From Callaeas wilsoni (lineage: Eukaryota; Chordata; Aves; Passeriformes; Callaeidae): a stretch of 64,000 nt of DNA. Under the pieces are notes generated by a model that was not told the DNA's origin, did no database searches, and saw only the letters and a list, made by a program, of their open reading frames with translations. The stretch is from positions 62,001 to 126,000 of the forward strand of contig VWPU01004897.1 in the NCBI GenBank assembly GCA_013398955.1. The letters are read 5' to 3'. Positions 28,300 to 41,200 of the stretch are shown here, piece after piece (positions within the stretch are counted from its first letter, which is position 1; the number at the start of each line of letters is the position of its first letter). The translations under genes were made by a program, and so were the position numbers.

Positions 28300-28756
28300 T
28301 GATGCCTTGTAGAGGCTGACCTGGAACAGAGGCTAGACAGAGTGAAAGGATAGGGTGAGTGAAAGGGTAGGTATTTATTAAAAGGCCTTCACAGGGCACA
28401 CCTTGGGCAGTGCAGGAGTCTCGCAGAGACTACGCCCAAGATGCACAACAGTCACGCATTTTTCAGACAGATATAAGTTTTGTCCATTTGCATATCAGAG
28501 GTGAATTGTCCAATTACAGCTTCAGGCAGTGGAGTCCCATTCTCTTAGTTTGCTCCTCCCCAACTCACTTTCGTTTACATTTCTCAGGGCCTGAGACAGT
28601 GAGGTTCCTTGATTCTCAGGCCTAGAGAGGAATTGTTGTCTGACCAAAACGGGAAAAGCAGTAGCTAACACTCTATATGGAGTTCAGAGTTATACACTAA
28701 AGAATTGCAGGATTATAAATATATGAAAATATAAAAGCTAAAATCCTGTGGCATCA
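28300..28756 (-). mobile_element. Solo LTR of an endogenous retrovirus, minus strand
   Basis: A 457-bp block with 7-bp terminal inverted repeats (TGATGCC at the left end, GGCATCA at the right) and flanking ACCC duplications. An AATAAA signal on the minus strand (TTTATT at 28374-28379) lies about 75 bp from the left end, so transcription would run right to left and the left end is the 3' end of the LTR. An octamer-like ATTTGCAT at 28486-28493 sits upstream of that signal, in the region expected for viral enhancer and promoter sequence. No internal genes adjoin it, so it is a solo LTR. The 71-codon plus-strand frame inside it is not a gene. Confidence 0.8.
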
Positions 28757-28760
28757 ACCC
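28757..28760. repeat. 4-bp target-site duplication, right copy
   Basis: ACCC immediately after the LTR, identical to 28296-28299. Confidence 0.65.
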
Positions 28761-28969
28761 AATAAAAATCACCTTAACTGGTTGTAGGGTGAGAACAGAA
28801 ATATCTCTTTAAAAGCTTTTAAAGGCTTGAGTTCTGTACTGCTCTAGAAAAAACCTATCACAGAGAAATTTTATGTTGTAGCTAGGATGAGGAAGATCTG
28901 TATTTAGACTGTATATTTTGAAATAATTTCTAATTTTCTTCATAAAGTGTCTGTGTTAGTGAAGGACTG

Positions 28970-29140
28970 TCATAGAGTCACAGAATGGGTCAGGTTGGAA
29001 GGTCATCTGGTCCAGCCTCCCTACTCAATCAGGGTCATCCCAGAGCACATGGCACAGGATTGTGTCCAGACAGTTCTTGAACATCTCCAGTGAGGGACTC
29101 TATAGCCTATCTGGGCAATCTATTCCACTGCTCCATTAAT
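28970..29140 (-). mobile_element. CR1 LINE 3'-end fragment
   Basis: Begins TCATAGAGTCACAGAATGG and keeps the CR1 order on the reverse complement: GGTTGGAAGG, CCAGCCTCCCT, CAGGGTCATCCCAGAGCACA, CAGGATTGTGTCCAGACAG, CATCTCCAGTGAGGGACTC. The copy stops near 29140, so it is a 5'-truncated stub of about 170 bp. Confidence 0.9.
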
Positions 29141-29953
29141 ACATTGCTGCATTTAACATCCAGGATTTATAGCTTCCTTTGCTACATTTTATGCCACCAG
29201 TGGGACTACACATATTCTGTGGCATGCGTTTTATTAATTAGGCTTTATCCATTTGATTTGGGGACAGACAGAGGAACTTAATATATTATTACTAACTAAT
29301 GAGCAAATTCTACTATCCAATTATTAAATTTTCAAAAGTAATTTGAAATACAGATTCTACGCTCTTCACAGGGAGACATCATCAGATGGACTTCATTAAT
29401 TAATCAGCAACATTCACAGCATTGCATGGCTATGCAGGTGCTAGAATAAAATAACTATTATTTGAAGGTTTTTTCACATTTTTCAGTGTTCCATAGGAAA
29501 ATGGCTCAGGGCTTATTTTCTCTGTGATGTTAGCTCCATTTATAACTCAAATTCTGTACAAAAGGAAAATGCCTTAACTTTAATATGTGCTAGTACTTCT
29601 AGATTGAACTATTACTCTGAATCACCCAAACTGATCTTGTCTCAAGTTAGTGTAGCTGATTAGATTGTGTGGATGTGGACTGTATCTGTGTTGGTGCAGC
29701 AAGTCTTGTGTTGGATTGCTGTAATTCCCCCCTTCCCGATACAATAAGACAGACGGTCTATTTCTCCCTGATTCTTTCTTGGAAAAGAAAAAAATTGTGG
29801 CACAGCTTATTGCAGCAAATAAAGTTGTGTGCAATTCCCTTTAGAAATCTTTGTGCCAGATGCAGCCAGTGGTAGTGCCTTTCATGGGCTCAGCTCTCTG
29901 TGTGCTATCCTGCAGTGACAAAATTACAAGCTAACTCTTGCAGTGAAGACAGA
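29141..29953. other. Unique non-coding sequence
   Basis: About 0.8 kb with no gene or repeat recognised before the polypyrimidine tract. Confidence 0.5.
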
Positions 29954-30151
29954 CTCTCCTTCCTTCCTTCCTTCCTCCCTCCCTTCCTTCCTGCCTTCCT
30001 GCCTCCCTCCCTTCCTCCCTTCCTGCCTTCCTCCCTTCCTCCCTTCCTCCCTTCCTCCCTTCCTCCCTTCCTCCCTTCCTCCCTTCCTCCCTTCCTCCCT
30101 TCCTCCCTTCCTCCCTTCCTCCCTTCCTTCCTTCCTTCCTTCCTTCCTTCC
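29954..30151. repeat. Polypyrimidine microsatellite, CCTT / CCCTTCCT type
   Basis: About 198 bp of almost pure C/T on the plus strand, broken by only three G residues (29993, 30001, 30025). The ends are (TTCC)n; the centre, about 30030-30125, is a regular 8-bp unit CCCTTCCT repeated about a dozen times. The open frames across it (PPFLPSSL or GGREEGRK repeats) are read-through of the repeat, not proteins. Such mirror-symmetric purine/pyrimidine tracts can form triplex DNA and are usually highly length-variable. Confidence 0.95.
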
Positions 30152-31009
30152 AGTGGCTGACACAGAAAAGCAGCACAGGGTGAGTCAGGCACTTCCTTTC
30201 TGTGCTGTGGACAAAAGAATGCTTTACAGTATAAAGATACTTTACAAAAGATGCTTTGCAGTGTAAAGCATCATGTCAGATGTTTGACCACAATGGTCTG
30301 TCACCCTGGAGGACCAGGACCTCGAAGAAGCACTGAGATGATGACTGAAGTTCACACTGTTAGAGTTTTGCCTGCTTCATTGTTTTGCAAGGATTCTATT
30401 GATGCAGAATGCTTCAGGGGCATTACTGGGGGAGTAGCCACAAGACTGGTAAAGCTCTCCCCTGGAATCTCACTTGCTGGCAGAGAATCCCTTCAGCTGA
30501 ACATGAAATTCCTACTGATGATTATTCATCTATGTACTGACCTTAAAAGTCAAACTGTTAGGAGCAGAAATGAACATGAGCAGAAATATGCTGATTAAAG
30601 AAAAAAGGTTGGAAGATACAGGTTTTAGTTTTGGCTCTAATCACGTAAAGTAAACAGGTTATGTCCATTAAGAATTAAGCTAAAATCTCTATAGTTTGAA
30701 ATGATCCTCTGAATTTTGCCCGATTTTTTGACAACGACAAAGACATCTTCATGGAAATGGCAGAGATCACACTGGCAGAAAAGATTCACCTGTGTAGCTC
30801 CAGGAGGGAAGGGTGAATGTCAGGATGAGATGTGATCTGCAGAGAATAGCTTTTAGGCCCTGAAAATGCCTGCTTCTTAAAGCAGGTACTGGAGCAACGT
30901 CAGGAGAACCAAGTCTCGAATTATCCTGATCTGGGACTGAGTCAGAACATTACTGCTAAATAGCTGTGACACAATAATTATCACAATAGGCTCAGATTTA
31001 GCCCTTTCC
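30152..31009. other. Non-coding sequence with a small imperfect duplication
   Basis: No gene. Two related units at about 30212-30240 and 30244-30272 share ATGCTTTRCAGTRTAAAG; the second also forms an 8-bp-arm hairpin (GATGCTTT / AAAGCATC, 30250-30272). Confidence 0.55.
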
Positions 31010-32210
31010 CTGCAATAATGCAGAACTACATAAAAATCAAGAAACTACTTCAAAAGAATGAAAAGAAGCTGCCAAAAGAAAAAAAAAATGTTTATAGCAT
31101 AATGTGGAGATTGCTTAAATATAATATATTGGAATGTCAGAATAAATGTATTCTATTTATGGAAAAAGAAAACTTGGAAAAGAACTCCAAACAAGCCTTC
31201 AAAGTTAAACATCAGAGGAAGGGGGGATTACTAGGAGTTAAGAGGCCTAAAATGAACATCACATTCAAATGGAAAAAGAACATAAATGTAAAATTAATAA
31301 GGCAGGAAAAAAAAAAGACTTTGGGGAACAATTTTCTAAAGACATAAAAATTAAAAATATAGTTATTTGTCAAACGTATTAGAAAGCCTGCCAGAAAGAC
31401 TGTGGGGCCAATAGATGATCATTGTTTAATAGCAGTTCTCACAGAGCAAAAATGCAGAAAAATTAAACCAATTCTTTTCAGTGAACGTCGCCACCAAGAA
31501 GACATGGAAACCAGAGGGCTTTGTATTACAGGGATCAGAGTTTGAAACAGACTTTCTCAAATGAACGTGTCAGAAGAGTAAGGTTTCAAAGACATAGATA
31601 GAGTGAATGCAGACAAATTACCAGAACCAGGTGCTATTTATTTGGGAGCCCTGAGGGAACATAAATATGAAAATGAGAGCCTTCAGCTATGCTATGGAGT
31701 CTATTGATTAAATCAGTAGTGCTACTAGCTGAGAGCAAAATGGCAAATATAAATGTAACTTTTAAAAAGGATTAAAGTAGGATAGAGAATTCAGGCAATC
31801 TATAAATTTAGTGTTGTGTGAACTGTTAGAAGACATCCTAGGACTAATAGACAAAAGGGTAAGAACAGTATAAGGAGGGAGGACTGACACAACTTTTGGG
31901 AGGGGATTAGTATCTTTGAAATCTATTTGTATTTTTTGATCATCACTGAATACACTGAAAAAGTGATGCAGTTGATACGTTGCCAAAATAAAATTTTATT
32001 ACCAGGTGCTTTGCTGAATTCTCTTAAAGAAATTAAGTTGCAGTGGGATGGGGAGAAGGTCCTCTGCATGCTAATAACTGTTTAAAAGGTAAGAAATATA
32101 AAGTAGGAATAAAGAGTCTTATTTCACAAGGGAGGAAGGTAATGGAATTCCTTAGGCATCTGTGCTGAGGTATTCACTGTTAAATATATTGATAAATAGT
32201 TATACATGGT
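31010..32210 (+). mobile_element. Decayed ancient CR1-type LINE, internal ORF2 region
   Basis: Several stretches follow in order the endonuclease-to-RT region of older CR1-like LINEs of turtles and other sauropsids: the frame at 31018-31347 contains WRLLKYNILECQNKCI (typically WKLLKNTILEAQNKCI); AGAAAGCCTGCCAGAAAGAC and CCAATAGATGATC (31381-31421); GACAAATTACCAGAACCAGG (from about 31613, the DKLPGPDG motif of reverse transcriptase); TGTAACTTTTAAAAAGG (about 31753); GTCCTCTGCATGCTAATAAC (about 32059); and the GGGACCAGTGCTGTT-type block, here GCATCTGTGCTGAGGTATTC (about 32156). Frameshifts and stops break the frame throughout, so it is non-functional. It is much more diverged than the other CR1 copies here and lacks the 3' end. 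Confidence 0.7.
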
Positions 32211-35200
32211 ATAATTGAAGCGTGTGTGTGCCTGTATAATATACATATATGTATACTTATATCTGTATTTGAATATACAGAAGACAGCATAACGTGAGGT
32301 TCATATTCTGTGTCTACAAATAGAAGTAAAGCACTGAGGAAAACCTTTTTTGTCTGTACATCCACAGTGAGATCAGCACCACATTACCATGCAAGACAGA
32401 GAGTCCAGAGTCACTGGGGATTGTTCTCTAAATACATTGGTTCAGTGCTCGGCACTGCTCAGAGAAAGCAGACAGAACATTAAGAAAGACTATTAAGGGA
32501 AAAAAAAAGGTGGTGTTTATTATTTTGCCTTTTATGATATTATTAATAAGCATACTTCATCTACATTGTAAGTAAATTTGTGGAGGTCTGAGCATCATTC
32601 CTTGCATTTCTAAAAAAAGTTATATAAGTATAAAACACTACAGATCCCTCTTTTGACATATGTATACACTATGCGTTATTTATATAATATGGTAAGGATT
32701 GTTGCTGTATAGAGCAGATGCTATACAAAGAGAGATGCCTGATATGCTTCAGGTAGCAAGGAGAGGGTTGAGAGAACAGCTATCATTGGGCAGTAGGTTT
32801 CAGACATGTACTTTTGCATTCAGGGCAGAATTAGTTTTGGGCCTCACTGCTATTAGTGGGGGCTAAAAATATATGTGGGTCCAAATAATGATGGCAAAAC
32901 AAGTATATGGAGAGATGTGAGTTGAAAGTTGTGGCCACAGTGCCACTGCAGTGTCACTGCGTTGACTGGCACTGCTGTGCTCCTGCCCCATCCAAAGCCA
33001 TTTGCCCTGCCCCACGACCCTCTTGTACTGGCATTGGATACACCTGAGGCTGTTTCAGGTCTCTGAAATATAGGACCATTAGTCTCTTTGTTGTAGGGTT
33101 ACTGTTCTGTCATCTCCTTTTTCTGCCCCTTGGCAATGCCTGGATGAAGGGGTGGGCAGGACTATATTGTTGGTGTTCGGATTTATATTGGCTCAATCTG
33201 CCTTATACCTTCACCCTGCGCTGGGAGAAGGACATGGAGGAAATTTGTCTGTTCTACTTCTTGCCGAAGCATTTTGCACAGGTTTTTATCAGGGGCAGGG
33301 TGGATGGGGTCTGGTTCAGCTTGCTTGTGTTCTTATGGCTTGTATTGGTTGGTTGGTTCATCTCTGTTAGGTTTAGCTTCCTGGCTGCAGTGGAGGAAAG
33401 TCAGACTTTTTTCTCTTTTTTTGAGGCATAATTGAAAGGCTAGGAAATTAATTCTAGGCCAGTGCAAAGAGAGGGCCTAGAGTGTTTTTCACAGAGTTCT
33501 TTTTTTCCTCATCTTGGTTGTTTCATCTGTGGCCAGAAAGGAAAAGAGCTTGCAAGGTGCTCTCATACTCTTGTCTAAACATAAGGCTCTACACTTCCAT
33601 GTTTCCTCTCATGGCCCTGACACAGTTAAGCATAAGATAACACATTTTGGGTTGGAATTGGTTGGTCTTAGGAGTCATGTCTCAAAACTCTGACTTCACA
33701 TCTCAGACTCTCTGCCCTGAGAGAGCCATTCCTGCTTGCTTCATGCCTGAGTGGAACACAACAGATCTGCACAATCCTGCTTGGGACCACCATGTATCTT
33801 ACCTAAGCTGAGCTCCAGGCTATGAAGTCATGTACCACCAGGTGCCACACACAGGGGATGGTGGACCCAGCCTTACTTCATTTGTGGCCCAAAATAATCT
33901 CACAGACAACACCCAGCAGGTAGATATGATTTGTAGAAGCACTGTTGGCTAATCGGTACCTTATGTTAAATGTATATGTGGGAAGAAACCACAAACTTCA
34001 CTTACAGGTATATCTGCAATTAAAAAAAGAAGTGGGAATGCGTGGAAGAGCTGCCTGTTGAAAACTATTCTCTCAACTCTTCTGAGAGCCAAGGAAATTC
34101 AGAAACTGTCTGCAAATTCTAGGTTGCAGAAATAAATAAATAAAAAAAAAGGTTAATTGAAAATTGGTGTCACTTAAGTATTATGATCTTCTTACAAAGG
34201 CTGACAACTCCAAGAGGAAATACTGGTGCTTTGCATGAAATATAGTGGTTTAATATCAACATTAGCACTCTATCTGTATTAGAGCCAAAGTATTAATTTC
34301 CCAGCCTTTGGAATATCATAATTTTACATCATTAGGTACTATTCAATGCAATAATCATCTATTTTTTAAAAGTAGAGAGGCTTTAAACAGAATGAGGGAG
34401 GAAATGAGCGTTTGCACAGGCCAGTAGATTTGTCTGAAACCATGCACACTTATTTCTGGTCTCTTGTTTCCATAAATAATAGATTGACAGCTTTGTGGTT
34501 AGCAGAGGAAACATGGCACACGTAAATGTCAGACAAATAAATTCAAACATTCCATTTTTTCCTATGATGAATAGCTCAGTGTAAAACTCTTATTGTTCTA
34601 AATAATACTAATAATTTAATTTTCCTGGTCCTTTAAATGAGCTTGAGGTTATTGTGACAAAAAAAGTGGGGGGAAAAAAAGGAAAAGAAAAAAAATGTGA
34701 GTCTGTTCATACCTCCTGAGAAATTACAGTTGCTACATGTTTAACAAAAGGGTTCCTAAGTAAGACAGGGTAATTTGATGGAAATATTTAACTGATTTGT
34801 ATTATTTGGTAGAAAAATCTATCTGATTTCTAGTACTTACTGTATCTTATACCAACCCCAAGTGATGGCTTTAATACAGGAATGTATTTTTTCTAACTGC
34901 TCTGTGTGGTAAGATAAGGACACTGAGTTGGACTGTTGCTCACAGAAGAACAGAGACAGGTTATAAGGCATTCTGTGATGAAGGAAACCATGATAACATC
35001 ATCTTGTCATCAGGCATTAGTAATCTTTGGCAAGTAGGTTTCTCTTTTTGATCTGCTACCCCCAACTGTTTTCTGGTGGATCTGTGGATTCCAAATTGAG
35101 AGCGAATGTCTGACTGAAACCAGACATGTTTTCCTTATCTTTCCTGGATTCCTTTGAAGGGAAAATATTCTCTGTGTGTGATTCGTTGTGGAATATGGAT

Positions 35201-38200
35201 TTTTGATACCCACTGCACTCAATTTATTTCTTCATATTTTTTCATGCTAATTTTTAATGATTAAAGATAATTAGCTTTCTTCAGAACCAGCTGGAAAGCA
35301 GTGACAGGGATATGGAGGCCGGTCAGGGAAGGAAAGAACAGGGTGGGGGCAGAGCCCAGCGCTGGGCTTCTGCAGGGAGGCCAGTGCAGTGGAGAGATAG
35401 AATGAACAGTCAGATCTCAGAAAGAACAGAAATTAAGTTTGCTGGGGACCGAGGGACTGTGCAGTGCTTGGGGCACTTCAGAGAGTCACTGGATTTGCCG
35501 GAACAAGCCCTATCAGCAGAGATACCACACAGAGGGAGAGACTGGATTGTAAACATTCATTTGCACTCTGAGATAATGGCTTTGGGTTGATAATGGTTAA
35601 AATTCTCTTTGGGGAGCTCACTTTAAGGAGATGATCTACACAGCTCCTGCTCAGAGCTCTGACTTGCTGGTCCTTTACATACTCATCTTTGCATGCACTA
35701 GTTGCTGTTGCCCAATACATTTCACACTTAACACACAAGTCTGATAGTTGCACCTAGAAAGGAGACATGCAAATTTATGATCCAGTTGCAATCCAGAATT
35801 TTGAGTGACGTAGCATTGCAGGATCTAGGACTGCTTGAAAGAATTGGGCCCGTACAAAACAAAGGCACTCTTTCAAAGCCTGTTAGACAGTCACGAATTT
35901 TTGTAGGAAACCATGGTCTCCCTTTTATTGGAAATATTTGCTCTGATCAAAACTCCTTAACATAGAGAACTCATGGCATGTTCTATGAATGTCTGCAGAG
36001 AAAAGGTCTCCTGCTTTCTTCTTTGCCTCTTCACGTACCGAAACTCAGAGTTGTGGGATAGAGTTAGGATAATGATGAGATATTGCTATGCTTGTTGTAG
36101 ACCAAGAGGTCAGAAGTCTCTGTCTGTGAAATTCATAAAGATGTTTAGAAAATAATGTAACCAATTTTTATATATAAACAGAAATGTTTTACACAACAAA
36201 ACTGACTACAAACCATCTGCTTTTAATTCTTGGGTAAGGCTCTTGGTACTGCTGAGCATTCCTAAAATCAAGCCCTCTGAGAGTTCACTTATAAAAGCAA
36301 ATAAACCAACTTTCAGTGTACAAAACCGTGTCCTTTATAAGTTATTTGTTGGTCAAAATATCTCCATGGAGCCCAAGAATGGGTCTTCTCCCTATGTGTC
36401 AAATGGATTCCACTGTTACTCACAAGGGAGTTTGTGATCACATCACCCTTGGCACAGTGGCAGATTGCTCATGTATAAAGGCACACCATATTTCCAGTCA
36501 ATTTAGTGTAGAGATTCTTTTACTACTGCAGGCAGCATTTTCATTTGAGTTATATCTGTGGAGAAATGTCTCCAGGTACCTCTTTTTTGCTGAGACCTAT
36601 CTAAAATATTAGTGAGCCGGAGACGAATGCAACCCAAGTCAGAAACTGTAGCTTAGTGCTAAAGTAAAATATTTCCTAAGAACTTTCTGAAGGCTGACAC
36701 TGATGGCCTAGAGTGGTGTTTGTTATCCTGTTTTCTGCAGTATTGATTGATTCAGCAGCAAATACTAGTTCTGCAGGAGTTGTTCAGCGTAGATTAAAGA
36801 TGTGAGTTGGAGAAAATTTTAAGTCTGAGGCCTCCTACAATTATGTCAGGGTTGAGTTGGTAATAGCTGAGTGGTTTTGGCATTTTCTGTCTCTTCTTTT
36901 AAACAATACCTTTATTATAAATAATGTATGTAAGATATAACATAAAAATAGTGTGTACCCTTTGTCTCTGATACTTTTAAATGATGATTCTCTGAGAGCA
37001 AGGTGAATATTTGGCCTTCTGCTAGTGAGAAGAAGGCTGAACATGCCTTATACTTCCTATCTTCTCTCTTTTTCTTGTATTATTTTATTCATCAGATGCA
37101 TGTTCTGCATGATCCCCAATGTCATGATTGATTTGAATTTTGTATTGTCTCTGTCTCTGGAGTTTGAGGTACTTGGGCTAAAGTTTGATGTATTAAGAAT
37201 TTCCAAGTATAAACAAAGGCAAAAGCAAAACTGCCACAACAGTAGCTGATTAACAAAACCACTATCCTGGAGGTAACTCAGAACTTCAATGCATTAAAAT
37301 GTGAGAGCTTTCCAAGTGAGAGTTTAAAAACCCCTAAACTCAATTTTGGTGTACATATTAACGTAAATTAGTACAGTATTTTAATGAGGTGGTAGAAAGT
37401 TGCATTAAGAAAAAAAAAAGGTGACTCTGTGAATAACCTTATGAGGGTTGTGTAGGATATGGATATGGATATATATGAGGGTGATAGATTACAATCTGAG
37501 CATAGGAAAAAAGCATATCCAACCAGCAGATACCAAAGTATTGTGGAACTCACTATCAATGCTATCAGTATTTGGAAATGCCATTTAGTACTGTTAGTAA
37601 ATACTAAAAACTAACTTTGCATTTGGTGTTGAGACACAAAATGGGTGAAGAATGTCCACTATCTTCTCTGGAGAAGCTTCTGCAATGAACTATTGAAAAA
37701 TTCTTAAGCATTTGTGGTGGTTTTGCCATGGAAGTATGAGTAAAATTCATTAGTCCTAAGGCTTGGAAAGTTTATTCTGACCTATAAAACATATTCTGAT
37801 CAGAATAAAAAGAAATATTAAATAGATTTCAGTAGTCTATTGAGAGATGAGGAGGAAAATGGGGTTTTACCTTTTTCTGGTCTTGTACTAGATTGAAAAC
37901 TGTCTTCACAGGCTAGGGGCATTAGTGGGATTGTGCCAAAATGTTTACAAATCCAACTTCTCCCTACACCCTGAACTATGACCTACATATCACAAAAGTT
38001 TTGTTGGAAATTTAAGGAATTGTGTGAAGGCATGGCACATACACTCTTCAGACCACGCTGTCCTCAAGTGGACAGAAACTGGGGATTGTTTTCCAGTATT
38101 ATGGCTGTAACAAAATGAGCAAAACCATCTGGAGATGCTCAGAGATCTATACACAGATGTTCTCAGGAGTGGTTCAAGCCCAGGCCTTTGAAAGATACTT

Positions 38201-41200
38201 GAGCCATAACATGAAGATACAGGTCTAAAGCTAAGAAATGTTGAGAGCTGGACTAACTTTCACCTCCTTGTTGTATTTTCACAGAGATTTTTTTAGTGTC
38301 AGGTTTAAATGATCACCCAAACTCACAGGCTATTGGACAACCAAAAGGACTGTTGCAACTCGCACTGTTGAGCTACAGAGTTTAAAAAATGCAGCACGAA
38401 TATTGTACGAGCTGCTAGATAACTCTATGTTACTAAAGCCATCAAAATGCTATCATTCTTATTTTAGTTGTTATTTGTAGAGGTTAATGTGATAATTTGT
38501 GTCAGGTGGTGCTATTAAAGAGCAGTATAACTTGCAGGAAGGTTATGCCCTGATGGTTCATTTAACAGAAATGAGGTTTATTATATCCCCTAAAGATAAT
38601 TTGGGTAAGAACAACATAAAGGCAAATAGAGCAGGATATAATTCCTCTGTAGAAAGTGCTCTGCAGAACAAGGGCTCAAACAATGCCAGCCCTTCCAAAG
38701 GCAAACTTTATTACTGCTGGTGATGTCTCTCAGGGAGCAGGATGGCAGCAGAGGCTGGTGAGGCTGGAGTCTTGCTGGTGCTTCTCGGCTTCGAGCCTCG
38801 GGTTGGCACTGTAAACTTCAGTGTCTCAGATCACTGCTGGGGACTGCTGTCACCTTACTGTACAGGGGCAGCTGCTGGGAGGGTGGAGTGGATGAAATCC
38901 TTCCATTTAATAAGCTGGTTTGACATCAGCAATTACCAGCTCACTGCTGTCTGTGAAGTATTTTCTCCGTTCCAGCAGCTGGAGTGCTGTTTTCTGGCTT
39001 GCTGCAGTGTAAAGATTAGATTGCTGTCTCTAGCGCTGAGATGCTGCGGGCTGAATGATAACTATGGCAGGCTGAAAGGGTGATTCCCAAAGTGCTCCCG
39101 AGAGCCTCATTGATTTATTTATTTATTTTCCCCCTCACTGCTTGCCCGCAGGAATCTTATAGCTGGTGCAGCATCAACAATCACTCCAGGTCAAGCTGCA
39201 TTAGCCTGAGTGCTAACTTCTAACAGATTCAGATTGATGAATCCAATTAGGGAGCTTTACAGCCTGTTTAGTTTTGTTGTTGCTGTTATTATTGTTATTT
39301 ATTCCTGTCTGTGTTTAGCTGCTCTGCAACCCGTTTCAGGGTGATTAAGGAGGTTCTTTTTGATAACATTTAGGCTCAACAATATAATAACAGGGATGCA
39401 GTATAAATTTTTCGTTTTGTACTTCCCCCATCTGACAGCTGTTGGTGTGAGCCTATGGGCCTTGCAGGTCTCAGTATCCTTACTTCTTCACAGCTTTGAC
39501 TGCATTATATAACTTCTTTTTTCCCCCCCAAATCATTCTAACACAGAACGGTAAAGAAAATATTTGTTTTATCTAGTTGTTAACCAGATAAAACATTACA
39601 AAAGAGATCTTCTCAGAAACAAGATAAGAATCTCTACTTACTCTTTTAAGATGCTGCAGTTTCTTTCTTCTGTCCAAACTAATAATTCAATGGCTTAGGG
39701 CTGACTCATGATTTCCATATGTTTGGGACTGGCAAGAGAGACTATGTCTGTACAAAGGGCAGAGAAGGAGATAATCAGATTTGTGATGCATGCAGAAAAA
39801 GTCTGTAGCATTTAAGATCTTTACCAAAATACTCCATCGGTCCAAGCAAGTTACAGTAAGCAAATTATCTTAGAAAAAATTATAGGCTATCTAATTGAAT
39901 TTTCTACCATGACTTCCATCAATCTTGTAGTGCGTTCTGGGCTTGATAACAATTAAAGCTGGTGATTAATTCTCAGCCATAAAACAGCTGTGAGAATATA
40001 TATAGAGGAATATTATAGAAAATATTGCTAATTTTTCTTGTTGCAGCTCTGAATGTTACCAGACAGTTGTGTGAACTATTAGCATTAAAGTCAGAGAACA
40101 TCTTAAATGTGTCAGGAAAGCCATATTAACGGAATTTAAGTAATGATGGCTATTAGGGAAAAAACCAGCTGGGTTTTTTTCAGTTTTTCGTACATTTATA
40201 TGGTATAAACATCTTCCTCCTCTTGGTCCCCCTTTTCAATATAAGTGTTTCTAAATTACCACTCTGATATTTTCTAACTACCTGAGATCCATTCCTTATG
40301 CTGTCATCCACCTCGATTAAAATACTCTATACCTACATAATGAAATTTATGTATTTACTCAGTCCTGACTTTATGTGAACTGCTTCAGTGAAAACTAGGA
40401 CTGGGCCCAAGTTTCTCTCTGAAATTAAAAACAGGGTGTTGAAATTGAAAGGTTGGACTTTTGCATTTTTGTCGTCCTTTTTAGGTTTTGATAAGAAAAT
40501 AACTGTTCCAAAGGACAAACTGGCTAAACCTTTTCTGCATTTCCTTTGATATTCATACATGTGAATTATGAAGCATCTGATGAGAGGTTGTTTTCTGCTG
40601 GGATCCCTGGTAGAATCACACAGTTTGGAGATGTTAGGCCACTACGCTGACTAACACAAGAGACAAGACTTGGTAGCACAAGTGATCATTAATTAATGTG
40701 CCTAAGCAACACTGGGATTGAAGGTGATTCACCTATTGCAATCCTGGAGAGCTGGCAGCTAGGACATAACCATCTGTTTCTTTTTGCACAGAGATACACA
40801 GAAGTTTAGAGGATTTCTTGGGCAAAGCTTTTCTTTAGTCTTGTGGAATTAATCACCTAATGGCTAAAACACTTGACGGATAAAAGGGCAATGTAGGAAG
40901 AGCAAAATACCATATACTATTTTTTCTTTAATGGAGTGTAGGGCTCATAGAAGAATTGGACTAATTTTTAGCTGTTTTGATAAATGAAACGTGGAAATGG
41001 AGTAAAAGATAGTTTGGAGTGTTTCATTAAAAAGCAGAGAAAATATTATGAGACTAATCCTTAACCCAAGTGTCCCTAATTCTCTATGGTAATGGGAGCA
41101 TGACAGTATAGCTGACAGAGGTGTTTGATCATTCTCAGCAGCTATAGATTCAAGATCTTCAAGCAAAATTAACATCACTATTCTAGTTCTTCATCTTTGT

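Noticed and set aside
28301..28753. Alternative LTR borders TGTAGAGG (28308) to TGTGGCA (28753)
   Set aside because: These give no target duplication, whereas 28300-28756 gives 7-bp inverted termini plus ACCC flanks.
29900..30266. Proline/leucine-rich or glycine/arginine-rich frames
   Set aside because: They are translations of the polypyrimidine microsatellite.
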